A DNA stretch of 64,000 nt from Priapulus caudatus. Taxonomy: Eukaryota; Priapulida; Priapulimorpha; Priapulimorphida; Priapulidae. The position numbers and the translations under genes are program-made. The DNA lies in contig NW_014577086.1 of NCBI RefSeq assembly GCF_000485595.1, positions 718,397 to 782,396 of the forward strand, read 5' to 3'. Of this stretch, positions 22,741 through 34,699 are shown in pieces (the stretch's first letter is position 1; every line of letters starts with the position of its first letter). Under the pieces are notes generated by a model. It was not told where the DNA came from and made no database searches. It was given only the letters and a program-made list of their open reading frames with translations.

Positions 22741-23320
22741 TACTAAATAATCTATATATACTAGCAGAAAGTATACCCGTAGAACCAGCAAATGTTGTCT
22801 TTAAATATAAACTCCATGTAAGTGACACAGATACACAGAGACCATTAAAATATTTCCCATGTAACTGAAAAGAAACCACTCAGTCTGAAGGGCGTGTACG
22901 GCAAACAGAACACTGGCACAACCTGCCAACTGACCTACTGTGCTGTACGACGTCAAAGCAGCAGTGAGCAGGGGGGGGGAAATCCGCAGTAGGGGGGGGG
23001 ATCTGCCAGACTAGCACCATCTATTACGCACAACAGAGATTTTTGTTTGACCAGAACCATCTCCCAGAGACTGGTGATCGGAATAGCCATCACGCGGCAG
23101 TCAAGAGACACACGTGAATTCCCACGTATGTGATTGATGCTGCTTACGGCACGAACACACTGCCCATCACCAGTCAATTGACACATACCCGATCTTTTTA
23201 CAGGCCCGAATTTTGACTAATACTTAATACCTTAAACTTTTTTACATTTTCTCACAGCCAGCAACCATCTCCAGACGGTGGTGATTCGAATAACTTCAGT
23301 AGCCGGCGAATAAGATGACA
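22741..23320. other. No gene recognised; two polyG runs
   Basis: GGGGGGGGGAAATCCGCAGT near 22971 and GGGGGGGGGATCTGCC near 22994 are polyG runs. No supported frame. Confidence 0.4.
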
Positions 23321-23947
23321 AAGGCGTTTCTTCCTTTTCTTAACCTGTACCTCTTAGTATGTAGTATTCTGGTAATTATTTCCTTTTAATTTTATTTTTT
23401 ATTTTAATGCTTATTTTGTTATTTCTTATTAGTTTACTGTTTGGGGATGGGAGATGGATGAGCTGAGATTTGATTGGGATGAACGGATGGGCTGGATTGC
23501 ATTTTTTGCGATGGCAGCGATGGGCTATGCGGATGGAGGAAGGGATGGATGAAGGGAATGCGAATGGGATGGATAGATGGGATTGCGATAGCAATGGCAT
23601 GCGCATCGCATGGGATGCAAGGCATCGGAATGCATTTGATTGGCATGCATGGCATCCGGTCATCGCGGATGGTCACGGATGGCAATGTGATGCGGATGAG
23701 ATCGGAAAAATGGGAATGGAAATGGATGGGATGCGGCCATTGGAATGGAAAGGCCGTGCGATGCCATGCGGATCCGGATGGCATGGAATGAGACAGGATT
23801 GATGGGATCATTGCATGCATGGGAATGCATGGATAGTATAGAATAGTTACGATTTTTGTTTGCATGTTTCTTTAAAACCAAGCGCCGTCACCCCGAACTG
23901 AGTAAGCGCGCCACTCATTTCGCCGCTCAACGCGGTATACCCGCTAG
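23320..23947. repeat. T-rich segment, GGATGGCATG minisatellite and Helitron-like 3' end, copy 1
   Basis: The order is GGCGTTTCTTCC, a T-rich stretch, a degenerate GGATGG/GCATGG array (23450-23830), then ACCAAGCGCCGTCACC, ACTGAGTAAGCG, CCACTCATTTC and CCCGCTAG|TGTATAATAATT. The same order occurs at 27597-28187. The terminal CTAG followed by T is the canonical Helitron end, but the hairpin before it is eroded in this copy. Confidence 0.7.
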
Positions 23948-25060
23948 TGTATAATAATTCGATCATACAATGTAGTTATCTAGACCCAAGCGTCAAACAA
24001 TATGAGAAACACGTTACAAATGACATACGAGAACACAAAGCCAATTACAACGAGCCCAACCGAAAAACAACCAACAACCGCAACCCGCAAAACAATATCA
24101 ATATAATGAATATTACCGGGCAGAGTACCTCTGACACCGCCTGCGTGTAGCATGGCACCGACTTATATGTCGTGGGAAATGGGAAAACAAAAGGAGTCAG
24201 ATAAACATTTAAGTGAGAGGAACGCGTGGCCGACTAGTACCGAGTAACACGTGCTCAAGGATGCATCACTAGGATTGCGCTCGAATCGAGAGAGGCGCGA
24301 ACGACTTCTCTTAAACACTAGCAGTGAGCCACTCGCTTTTTATATAACACATGAAGGTTATAACTGCGACCAACAGGACCCACACAGGACTCATTTCTAA
24401 CCCATTCAGCTACTACACATAAACACACATCTAAGCACACATATCGGCGGAGTTAGACACTTATCCCAATCACTGCTCTGCTATTACTAAATGCAGCACA
24501 CACGCACTATCACTGCATAAGCAGTGACCCAGCACGCATTAAGCTCTGGCAAATTCAAAGCGCCACGCGCACATACAACAAATATTTGCGCGTTACCATT
24601 ACTACATAAATCACTTAGCGCATTTCACCCGACCAACAGCCAGCACACACGGCCAGCGTAAACATGACAAGAGCAGCCTACGCCTGACGGCACACACACA
24701 CCACGCGTTCGTTAGCATCGGCGTAACATAGACGACATAAGGACTCCATCGTATCTGTCAGCTAGCATACGTTCGAGCTATCAGTTAGAAAGGTATACCA
24801 GCGTGAGCATGGCTTGTATTTGAAGCGACGTTAGATAAATTAAATTAAAGTTACTTCTAAATATCAGCAGATGGAATGAGCAGACGACATACACATTGCA
24901 ATTTCTGGAATGTATGATAATTGGTTGAAACAAATTAATGACAAAAGTGCTGATAAAAATTGAAAAAATATATATAGTTAAAAAGTATGAGTATAGGCGA
25001 GCTAATTAATGTGGACGAGCGGAACCGATAAATGGGACCTAGACGTAATTCTGACTTGCT
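23948..25060. repeat. Dispersed repeat family R1, copy 2 (diverged)
   Basis: It follows the CTAG|TGTATAATAATT junction and is collinear with 28188-29060: TGACACCGCCTGCGTGTAGCATGG, GTCGTGGGAAATGGG, AGTGAGAGGAACGCG, TCGCTTTTTATATAACATGAAGG-like blocks and GGTTGAAACAAATTAATGAC. Indels are more frequent than in copy 3. Confidence 0.7.
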
Positions 25061-26040
25061 TCTCTGCAATCTCTCTTATCTGCAGTCATTCTTTATCAAT
25101 CTAGTCAGCCTTCGCTCTCAATTCTATCATAAATCTACTAATCCAAAATCAGCTACGCACAATAGCGCATGACAAATGTGAAAGAAATAATTGAATAATC
25201 ATAACTAAGGTTAAACAAGCATGGCAATATCTCGACATCAATTTAGGCTTCTATTTTACCGCTAGATAAGTATAATAGATTTTATGATACTACAATGTCG
25301 TCGATACCTTTAAATTAATCGAGTACCCACGCACACTAGCGCAAAACTACAAACAAAAGCCTGAACGTTTTACCAATAAATACGTAACGTACAAATACAA
25401 TAGACGTTTAATACAATGACCTTAGAAAACATATGCTTATTAACATAAAAGCGAAAAACAAATCAAACAGACAAAATATTGGTAGTGATATAACAGCAGA
25501 TATACTACATGCAACAATAGGCGCGTAAACATAGCAAAAACGAAAGCATTCAAGGGCAAGCGGCGCACGCGCGCACAATATGCACCGCACGCACCACACA
25601 GGCCACACATCACACACACACACACAGAGGACGGGAATCACACACACATCTCTACTACAGTCCGCTGCCGGCGAGATAGATTCCATCAGATTAGCCCGGC
25701 AAGACTGGCACCGATGCACGCATCGCTATTTTGAATATTAGATACGTATTGGTATAAATATAATAAGTATATATAGTATATTCATATAGATATATATATA
25801 TAAATATATCAACACGATTTTTTCACACTTCTACCCCAAAACAGTAAACATGTACGATGACTGTCACCTCTACACCAATGCGTGACGATGACGTCCACAT
25901 GCATGACCCCTCCGAGGCCGTGGCGCAACCCGCCACGTGATACGCACCCGTGAACATTGCTAAAATAAAGACAGAAACGCGCCTATCTCCATAATACTCC
26001 CGTGGTGTGTCTCGTCAGGAACTGGTTAATCCGGAAATAT
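25061..26040. other. No gene recognised
   Basis: AT-rich sequence with a TA-rich patch (about 25760-25810). Frames here are short and match no family I recognise. Confidence 0.45.
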
Positions 26041-26521
26041 GTCTACACTCGTTACGTTGAACAGTGAGTGGGAAGAGGAGCGAGATCGGCGGCAGCGGCG
26101 CGCGCGAGCGGCGGCAGCGGCGGTCGGCACCGCGGCAGAGGCGAGCGGCCAGCGCGGCTGTCGGCGGCGTCGGCGTCGGCGGCAGGCAGCGCGGTGCGGT
26201 GGTGCCAATATTATGAGCAGTGCAATAGTGTCGACAGCCACGCGCCACACGAGACGCGATCCTCGTCTCTCTCTCCTCTCTTTCTCGATCTCTCTCCTCT
26301 GGCTCTCTCCAGCCCGTCTCTCAGTCCCTCCATCCGCTCTCCCCTGATGCACAGATCTCCTCCTCCCTTTCTCTCTACCATCCTCTCTCATCTCTACTCG
26401 TCTCTGGCTCCATTCTCTTCTCTCCAGTCCTATGCTAAAAATCTTTCCCCCCCCCAGTGCCCGCTCCTCTCACCTCCTTCCTCTAGTCTTTTCTCTTTCT
26501 CAGCCTCTGATCTCGTGCATT
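26041..26521. other. GC-rich then CT-rich segment abutting the assembly gap
   Basis: A GGCGGC-rich stretch (26080-26190) grades into CTCTCT-rich sequence that runs into the N block. Long frames that cross the gap are artefacts of translating N. Confidence 0.6.
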
Positions 26522-27331
26522 NNNNNNNNNNNNNNNNNNNNNNNNNNNNNNNNNNNNNNNNNNNNNNNNNNNNNNNNNNNNNNNNNNNNNNNNNNNNNNN
26601 NNNNNNNNNNNNNNNNNNNNNNNNNNNNNNNNNNNNNNNNNNNNNNNNNNNNNNNNNNNNNNNNNNNNNNNNNNNNNNNNNNNNNNNNNNNNNNNNNNNN
26701 NNNNNNNNNNNNNNNNNNNNNNNNNNNNNNNNNNNNNNNNNNNNNNNNNNNNNNNNNNNNNNNNNNNNNNNNNNNNNNNNNNNNNNNNNNNNNNNNNNNN
26801 NNNNNNNNNNNNNNNNNNNNNNNNNNNNNNNNNNNNNNNNNNNNNNNNNNNNNNNNNNNNNNNNNNNNNNNNNNNNNNNNNNNNNNNNNNNNNNNNNNNN
26901 NNNNNNNNNNNNNNNNNNNNNNNNNNNNNNNNNNNNNNNNNNNNNNNNNNNNNNNNNNNNNNNNNNNNNNNNNNNNNNNNNNNNNNNNNNNNNNNNNNNN
27001 NNNNNNNNNNNNNNNNNNNNNNNNNNNNNNNNNNNNNNNNNNNNNNNNNNNNNNNNNNNNNNNNNNNNNNNNNNNNNNNNNNNNNNNNNNNNNNNNNNNN
27101 NNNNNNNNNNNNNNNNNNNNNNNNNNNNNNNNNNNNNNNNNNNNNNNNNNNNNNNNNNNNNNNNNNNNNNNNNNNNNNNNNNNNNNNNNNNNNNNNNNNN
27201 NNNNNNNNNNNNNNNNNNNNNNNNNNNNNNNNNNNNNNNNNNNNNNNNNNNNNNNNNNNNNNNNNNNNNNNNNNNNNNNNNNNNNNNNNNNNNNNNNNNN
27301 NNNNNNNNNNNNNNNNNNNNNNNNNNNNNNN
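26522..27331. other. Assembly gap (810 N)
   Basis: Unbroken N from 26522 to 27331. Nothing can be said of the content. Confidence 1.
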
Positions 27332-27525
27332 ATAAAAGAAGAAAACTACCCAAGCATACTCTTTTCAGATCAGCCACGTCTGGGGGGTGGTCTGGGCTAA
27401 AACAAAAATTTTAAAGTAAAAAAAGTTAAATAAAATTGATTAACAAATCTCTATTCATAGCACGATGGCGGTGCGCTACAGATTAACATCAGGTACGTGT
27501 GAATCCTGGTGTATCACCTTAACGG

Positions 27526-27600
27526 TACGCAGTGGCTTAATGGCTAGCACATACTGTCTTCTACACGCGGATTCCGGGTTGGAGTCCGCGGCTTTTTTTG
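27526..27600 (+). mobile_element. tRNA-derived SINE head with A and B boxes
   Basis: TGGCTTAATGGCTAGCA (27533-27549) fits the RNA polymerase III A box and GGTTGGAGTCC (27577-27587) fits the B box GGTTCRANYCC with one clear change. The spacing is tRNA-like. A run of T follows at 27593. The acceptor stem does not pair as in a functional tRNA, so a SINE head is more likely than a tRNA gene. Confidence 0.6.
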
Positions 27601-28187
27601 GGCGTTTCTTCCTTTTTTTTCCTTTCTCTCTTTAGTATGTAGTTATTTGTAATTTTTTACTTTTTTAATTTTTATTTTTTATTTTTAATGTCTTTATTTT
27701 TTTATTTCTTATTATTTTTACTGGTTATGGGATGGGATGGGATGGCATGCGATGGCATGCGATGGGATGGGATGGGATGGGATGGGATGGGATGGGATGG
27801 GATGGGATGGAATGGGATGGGATAGGATGGGATTGGATAGCATGGCATGGCATGGCATGGGATGGCATGGCATGGGATGGCATTGGATGGCATGGCATGG
27901 CATGGGTCATGGGATGGCATGGGATGGCATGGGATGGGATGAGATGGGATGGGATGGGATATGGGATGGGATGGGATGGGATGCGGTGCGATGGGATGGG
28001 ATGGGATGGGATGCGGTGCGATGGGATGGGATGGGATGGCATGGAATGGGATGGATGGATGGATGCATGGATGGATGCATGGATAGATAGAGTAGTTAGA
28101 TTTTTTTTGGTATTTTCTTTTCAACCAAGCGGTCACCAACTGAGTAACGCCACTCATTTCCCTGGGCAACGCCGGGTATCCCGCTAG
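27597..28187 (+). mobile_element. T-rich segment, GGGATG minisatellite and Helitron-like 3' terminus, copy 2
   Basis: After GGGCGTTTCTTCC and a long T-rich stretch comes a (GGGATGGGATGGCATG)n array, then CAACCAAGCGGTCACC, AACTGAGTAACGCCACTC and finally CCTGGGCAACGCCGGGTATC with CCCGCTAG at 28180-28187. A GC-rich stem-loop a few bases before a terminal CTAG, followed by host T, is the structure expected of a Helitron 3' end. No Rep/helicase protein is visible, so it would be non-autonomous. The 5' end is not fixed; TCTCTATTCATAGCACG at 27448 is one possible start. Confidence 0.55.
27725..28080. repeat. (GGGATG/GCATG) pentanucleotide-type minisatellite
   Basis: Runs of GGGAT with GGCAT, GGAAT and TGCGG variants over about 350 bp. 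Frames on both strands (His/Pro/Ser or Trp/Asp/Gly/Met repeats) are artefacts. It is related to the array at 23450-23830. Confidence 0.95.
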
Positions 28188-29095
28188 TGTATAATAATTG
28201 TGATATACATATCGTATTTTAATTAATTACCTCAAACAAATGTTTGAACGTTTACAATGACATTGAAACAATGCTCATTACACAAGCGAAAAACAACCGC
28301 AACAAATATTCATATAAACATGATATATTAGCATGGCAAGAGTACGTCTGACACCGCGTGTAGCATGGCAACCGTACGTCTGATGTCGTGGGGGAGAATG
28401 GGAGCAAAAAGGAGTTCAGAATTAAAAAAATATTTTAAGTGAGAGGGACGGACACTATTACCAACTGCCAAGGATGGCATCATAGATTGCTCGACGAGGA
28501 AGGGCGAACGACTTTTTAAAACTAGAGTGACTCGCTTTTTTATATAAACATGAAGGTTTATAATGGCAACATACGCATTTCTACCAAGCTATGATAACTA
28601 CATATGCGTAGGTTACATCCCACACTGTCTGCTTATTACTAATGCACACACGTCACTGATGTGACAGATAACTGCATCATAATGGCGCGCAATACAAATA
28701 TTTGCGCTTACCTTATTAATAAATCACTTAGCATTTCACCCGACCCCGCGTAAAATGACAAGAGCAGCCTACGCCTGACGCCGCGTAACATAATAGCCGT
28801 ATGTCTAACACAGAATGTATAGCATTTAATTAAATTAAATTAAGTTTACTTTATTTACACATATAGCAATTGCATTTTGGATGTATTATATTGGTTGAAC
28901 AAATTAATTGACAAAGCTGATAAATTGAAAAAATATATAAATAGAAGTTATGGAGGGCGAAAGGACAATTCAGTCTTCTAGTCAGTCACTCCAGCAGATT
29001 ACAAAATAACTATACGATGACAAATTTGAAAGATAAGGAATAATATATACTAGGTTAAACATGAGTATTAATTTTTTTCTTTGTTTACTAGATAA
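28188..29095. repeat. Dispersed repeat family R1, copy 3 (most complete)
   Basis: It begins TGTATAATAATTGTGATATAC and runs about 908 bp to the point near 29093 where the same phrase (GTATAATAATTATGATATAC) starts again. The unit is therefore in partial tandem. Matches to 22150-22740 and 23948-25060 are collinear. No coding frame is visible. Confidence 0.8.
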
Positions 29096-29550
29096 TGTAT
29101 AATAATTATGATATACATGTCGTCATATTTTAATTAATTACCGCAAACACAACAAAAGCCTGAACGTTTACAATAATACGTATACGTTTACAATAACGTT
29201 TACAATGACCTTATTGAAACAATGCTTATTACATAAGCGAAAAACAATCACAACAAATATTGATATAAACATCATATACTAGCATGGCAACATAGCGCGT
29301 AACATAGCAAAAGCATGTCTGACACAGCGTGTAGCATGACAACCGTACGTCTCACGCCTTGTAACATGGCAAAAGTTCGTCTGATACAGCGTGTAGCATG
29401 ACAACCGTACGTCTGACGCCGTGTAACATGGCAAAAGTTTGTCTGACACAGCGTGTAGCATGACAACCGTACGTCTGACGCCGTGTAACATGGCAACAGT
29501 ACGCATGATACAGCGTAACGCGTATCATGGCAATTGCTAGTACGTCTAAC
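29096..29550. repeat. R1 partial tandem copy ending in a 31/62-bp repeat
   Basis: GTAGCATGACAACCGTACGT recurs at 29331, 29393 and 29455 (62 bp), and the half-unit GTAACATGGC recurs at 29361, 29423 and 29485. The basic unit is therefore 31 bp with alternating variants. A shorter version of the 31-bp repeat is at 28330-28390. Confidence 0.85.
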
Positions 29551-30235
29551 CATAGAGATCCTATTATACCTTCATCCTATAATGATGATGCATGGGATAC
29601 GGGGCTTAGCGACACTTGGCAGATAAAAGAGGTAGCCACATGTTATCTCAGCCTCGGTGAAGCGCGGTTAATCAATCTGTTGACAGTGTGTTTTTTCCGA
29701 CAACGCGCCATTAACACCTAAAATCCTGCTAAACAGTTTTTTCGACGATTACTTGCGTGATCTAACTTGCGACCGAAGCGGGATCCAAATATAACCTATA
29801 ACAAACCATAGCGCTCATCCCAACTTATATCACAACTAACTAAACTCTTATAAGGCGTAAATTAAATACAACTGCCGGGCCGGGCATGTCGGCTGCATGA
29901 ACAATTAAAGTACACCGAGGGCTTCCGAGGAAGATCCGTACGTGATTCACGCTGGAACCTTAGCCTCAGCTGGAATTGTACGAAACATACGAATAAGAGT
30001 GCGCGTGTTCGTGTCCCCGATTAGACGCCATCACGCTAGATCTATAAAAAAAATCCATTAAGTTTTGATTCTACGCAGCTTTTAGCGTCGCCCCATTTTA
30101 GATACGATATAACAATGCGTGGACAGCGAGATTGAAAGCGCATACAGTGATACTCCGCGTTGCGAAGGTAACGTGTTTCGAAAAACTCACTTTTCTATAG
30201 ACTGCCATTACATGATCATTATACCATGCCATTAC
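29551..30235. other. No gene recognised
   Basis: No coding frame or array is supported. Confidence 0.45.
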
Positions 30236-30241
30236 ATTATC

Positions 30242-30588
30242 AGCCTCGTTTACACGAGACCTCGTATTTGTGAAATACGGTATTTGCGAAATACCGAATC
30301 TGAGACAAATACGCGGCCGAGCGTTCACAACATCACACGCTGATTCGCGGCTCCAGAAATGCCGTATTTGCAAGCTGCGAGTTGCTTGTAAGGTATTAGC
30401 GTTCACACGAGGAAATGCGCGGTCCAAGAGATCCGGTATTTCTCAAGCACGGCAAATTTTTTGGGGTCTGGGAAGCCGCGTATTTACATCAAATACCGGA
30501 TCTGTTTAGATACCGTATTTCTTGGACCGCGCATTTTGCCTCGTGTGAACGCTAAATACCGCATTTCATGCTACGTGTGAACGCGGCT
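30242..30588. mobile_element. 347-bp MITE with AGCCKCGTTYACACG termini and a strong internal inverted repeat
   Basis: The left end AGCCTCGTTTACACG (30242) is inverted at the right as CGTGTGAACGCGGCT (ending 30588). The inner arms AGCGTTCACACGAGG and TGCGCGGTCCAAGA near 30398-30435 recur inverted at about 30521-30553. AAATACCG and AAATACGG words are repeated throughout. The flanking hexamers ATTATC and ATTGTC match at 5 of 6 positions, a possible eroded target duplication. Confidence 0.7.
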
Positions 30589-30593
30589 ATTGT

Positions 30594-30648
30594 CAAGAGT
30601 CCATAATATAATTTTATTTTTGGCTTATTTTTGTATTATGGCCTCTTG
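30594..30648. mobile_element. Palindromic micro-element (55 bp), CRRGRG family
   Basis: The left arm CAAGAGTCCATAATATAA is inverted at 30631-30648 with two mismatches, around a 19-base T-rich centre. It lies 5 bases after the end of the 30242-30588 MITE. No 8-bp flanking duplication is evident for this copy. Confidence 0.65.
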
Positions 30649-30689
30649 ATATTATGTGGATATACGTCCCTCTAAAAGAGTTTTCGACT

Positions 30690-30960
30690 AAAAGATGTAT
30701 GAAAGGACAATAATTATCAATGCAAGTAAACATTTTTCAACGCATTATCGTGAAAAAAGGTATGAATAATTGAACAGAAAAGGAGTTCAGAATTAAAATT
30801 ATTGGAATGTAGAGGAACGGACACTATTACCAACTGCCAGGGGTGGCACCATAGATTGCTCGAAATGGGAGTGAGGGGGCTAACGGTTATTTAAAACTAG
30901 GGTGATCCACGTTTTTATGGACATAACGGTTTATAATGGCAACATAAGCATTTTTAACAG
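30690..30960. repeat. Dispersed repeat family R1, fragment
   Basis: AAAAGGAGTTCAGAATTAAA, GGACACTATTACCAACTGCC, TGGCACCATAGATTGCTCGA and TTTATAATGGCAACATA match 28400-28580 in order. Confidence 0.8.
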
Positions 30961-31052
30961 GATATTATAGCTACGTCTATAAATACTGATATATTTTAAT
31001 ATATAATCAGGAGTGTGTAATATTGATTTCCATATAATATCTAGATATTTAT

Positions 31053-31091
<39 letters not shown>

Positions 31092-31394
31092 ACCTGATAT
31101 ATAATATGTACAGATAAATCAGCCCTTCATCTTGCTGATTGTTTTCCTCCAACTAGCGCAGCGCTTCAGATGTCGAGCGACTGCGCCTTTTATAGGTCAA
31201 TCTATGACAAGAACATGATATTGTTCCAGGAGAGGTGGCCTCAGTCTGATATATACTTGAGCATATTCCTTGCCACCCACCACCGGAGCTCTCACTGATC
31301 ATTGTAATAACAACACTGCGATTCTCGCGAGGAAGCTAATGCTGCACCCAGTCGCCGGGGGTGGGTGGGTGATTATGGTGGGCGAGTGAGTGAG

Positions 31395-31398
31395 TGAG

Positions 31399-31458
<60 letters not shown>

Positions 31459-31500
31459 TGAATGAGTGAGCGAGCGAGCGAGCGAGTGAGTGATCGAGTG
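31395..31500. repeat. (GTGC)n and GAGT/GAGC microsatellite
   Basis: About 15 uninterrupted TGCG units flanked by GTGA and GAGC repeats. A TA run lies at 31060-31090. Confidence 0.95.
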
Positions 31501-34200
31501 TTGCAAGGTGTTCTGTCGCTCTTCACTACTTCATAAATCCTAGTGGGTAGTACTATTAATAGCAGGCGATGTAGCTATTACTTACGCTGCTATTCCAATA
31601 ACACTGATTGCGATTTTAGAAGCAAAACAAGTGGCTAATCTCGTTCATTGTAATGATTTCGGCTTTCCTATACTGTGCAATTTATTTTGTAAAACCTGCG
31701 TGTTTCCTGTTCACATTTACCGTTCCCAAAATCGTATAATTGCTAACCGTCTGTTTACACTATATAGGCTAGTATAACGTCGTAATGTCGTAATTATGTC
31801 GATATATCTTCCGATGTATCGCTGATTCTCATCATTTTTCTTTTATCCCGTGCTTAGAAACAATTAATCTAAGGCAGCAATTTGGGATAAAATGAAAACA
31901 AATCCAGTTTGCCACTCGAATGACCTAGTTGTCATCCTACGTACAGTAGTCCATGCATTGCTTTTGATCACAAGGTGATTAATTTTAGCTGTAGTAACTG
32001 TTGTAACTAGCTTTCATTCCATAGGGATCACCGGTCCGGTGATGTAAGCCAGTCACTTCGCTCACGTCCGCAATCGTAGCATACTATGGCAAGCCATTCC
32101 ATTCAAAACTGAAGAAGGAATATAAGACAATACAAAGACAGACAATATAAGTCTAAATAGAACTAATAGTTTTTGAAATGAAAACAATACGTACCGGGGA
32201 GGTGAAACACCGCGAAGATAAATTACGTAATTATAGGCGTTGAAATAGTTTATTCGCATCGAATGGAACGCACGTAGTAGCACTCTAGGTAGGTGAGACA
32301 GCTGCTATAAATAGCTGAACATTGAGATCATCGCAAACATTTCGTGAAGTAGAGTGGTCTGTGCATTTACGTATAAAGCGATACGAAGAATTGTTACGAG
32401 AAAATGTTTGGTGTTCGGCGAAGATTTTGGCGAGTATCGTACATAACACGTTCGCCCAGCCACTGTGAGAAGCATATATGCTTCAACTATTGATAGGTTG
32501 CACACGAAAGCATGCTGAAGCATGAAGCACGTGGCGGCGTCATTTGAATGTAGCCGGGATACGTGGACCTCAATGTATCATGCCATTCTCACGGTTGAGT
32601 AGTAGGCTGCGAGCGTGCTAAAAGCTTTTTCCCACATGCACACATCTATTGAAAACGTTGACGCAATCTCACCGTTGACGGGCATTATAATAAATATCCT
32701 TGCTGGTAAAACTACATATGGTAATACGAATCGCGTAAATAATTGCAGTCTTGATCTGTTGTTCCTAATAGACTCTCAGTGTTAATATGGTTATTGTATA
32801 TGCTTGAATCCCGCTTCTCATGCTAGCAATGGCCAAATTATTTCGGGGAAAAAAATCTCTCCATGCATCAGTACTGTCATTACTAGACCGTGTCCCTAGG
32901 TTACATTCTCCCGAGTACATACACGTGGCCAGAATCTAGCCTATACATCGGCAGTGCGTATGTACACCTTTTCAGCTGATGCTTCATACCAGTATCGATG
33001 CAATCTTGAGCACATCAAACCTTTATTTCTCTTGTGCTGTCTGGCTGAAATATAAGGCAGCCTAAGGGTAACTCTTTCTGTCGGTCTCTTATCTTTATTT
33101 ATTTATTTATTTATATGTATATATATATATATATATATTTATTTATTTATTTATCAAGATTATATTATGCCGTGATAAAGGCCGTTGTACGAAGTGGAAG
33201 AAATTTAGTCCGCCTTGGATACGTGACAGAGGAAAGGCCCTGCGGCTTTTAACTAAATAGGCCTAATTGACCCCGGGAAATTGCATTTTTCTTTACTGTT
33301 TGTTCTCGATCAATCCTCTTCGGCTATTACGTGTTATTGCTCACCATGCATTAAATATAAAAACTAATTGGAGTACGTTTTTTTTATCAGATTTAATTTA
33401 TTATATGCGAATAATATGTCACCTACTTTTGGGAAGGCGTTTCATACATGCAGTCCATTGACTAAAAAGTACTTTGTCAGATATATTCTGTCATTTTGGC
33501 TTCGCGCGCAGCATATAGCCTCTTGCCGAACAAACAACGCGCTACGATGCGACGTTTCCGGCTTTATTCCAGCAGTCTACTGGAAAAAACAGATACATAA
33601 ATCAGTCAGTGGGTAAAGATACATAATGTAGCGAATTTTCTACGTGAAGATCTAGTTCAGTTGGTCCTAACCGTGTAGGTATAAGGTACATGATGCGTGT
33701 AGATAGCATACGAAGGAGTATACGAAGCTGGATCCATTCCATAATTCATCGTAGCTCAACCTGATATGAGCACTTAAGTCGATGCTAATAACTCAGCATC
33801 GAACCTGTCTAAAATGAATCCACAACATGGTGAAATTGGCATTAATCGAACGAGACGCATAGTCAGGCAGCTTACGGGGCGTCGTTATAGGCTCAGGGGC
33901 GAGATGGCGCTAGTCATAAGCGTAGCTCTGGTGTCAAATTGCGAAATAATCACACGCGATAGTGACTATATAGCACCTCGAAGATTTGATCTCATGAATT
34001 AAGCGGCAGGAAAGGGGATATTCCATCCCAATTTTATTTCACGCGAAATGCATGATGATTTCGTGGGATTATTCGCATGATTGAGTATATTTCGGCGCTT
34101 TATTCCCTAGAAATCGTAAGATATCTTCAAATTTAAACGTTTAAAGGGAGTTCAAATCGTGTTCACTGTAGCTACATACAGGACAGGCGTTGCATGCTGC
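31500..34200. other. No gene recognised over 2.7 kb
   Basis: AT-leaning sequence; the only array is TTTA/TA at 33093-33155. No open frame has recognisable similarity. Confidence 0.5.
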
Positions 34201-34214
34201 AAGTATAGACGAAC

Positions 34215-34690
34215 CATGTTGCCAGTAGTGTTAGCATGTCAATATAGATAGCATGTTGTCTTGTTCCTAGAAGGATGACAGTGTAGGCCTACACCTACAC
34301 CATGTTGCGGCCCCTTGGATGTTGAAGGTGTAAACTTATCATGTTAATTAACGACCGATCGTACTGTACATAGACCCATGTTGAGCATAGATATGTACGT
34401 TGCCTGCTGATAATATATCCAACACGTATATATGTATGTGTCATAATATGAGCCTAGAACATCTTAGAATTATACCTATAGCATGTTGTCAGTAAAACTA
34501 CGTCATGCTGTTAATAAACCTAGAACATGTTGGCAATAAATCTGTAGAATTTTGTCAGTAAACCTGGAGCGCGTTGCCAGAAATCTTAGAGCAACTTATT
34601 TGCTAGTAGATTTAGAGCATGTTGCCAGTAGACATACATCAGGTTGCCACCTTCCTTATAACATGCTGCTAGTATATCTGTGACATAACG
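34215..34690. repeat. Decayed 22-bp minisatellite (CATGTTGYCAGTAAAYCTAG)
   Basis: Unit starts fall at 34482, 34504, 34526, 34548, 34570, 34592, 34618, 34640 and 34662: steps of 22 bp with one of 26. Earlier, looser units are at 34215, 34235 and 34252. Copies differ at many bases, so the array is old. Confidence 0.8.
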
Positions 34691-34699
34691 AGCGAGTGA

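Noticed and set aside
26068-27414. 448-codon open frame
   Set aside because: Most of it is translated N from the assembly gap.
27526-27600. Functional tRNA gene
   Set aside because: A and B boxes are present but the acceptor stem and T arm do not pair well, and the piece is fused to a repeat body; a SINE head fits better.
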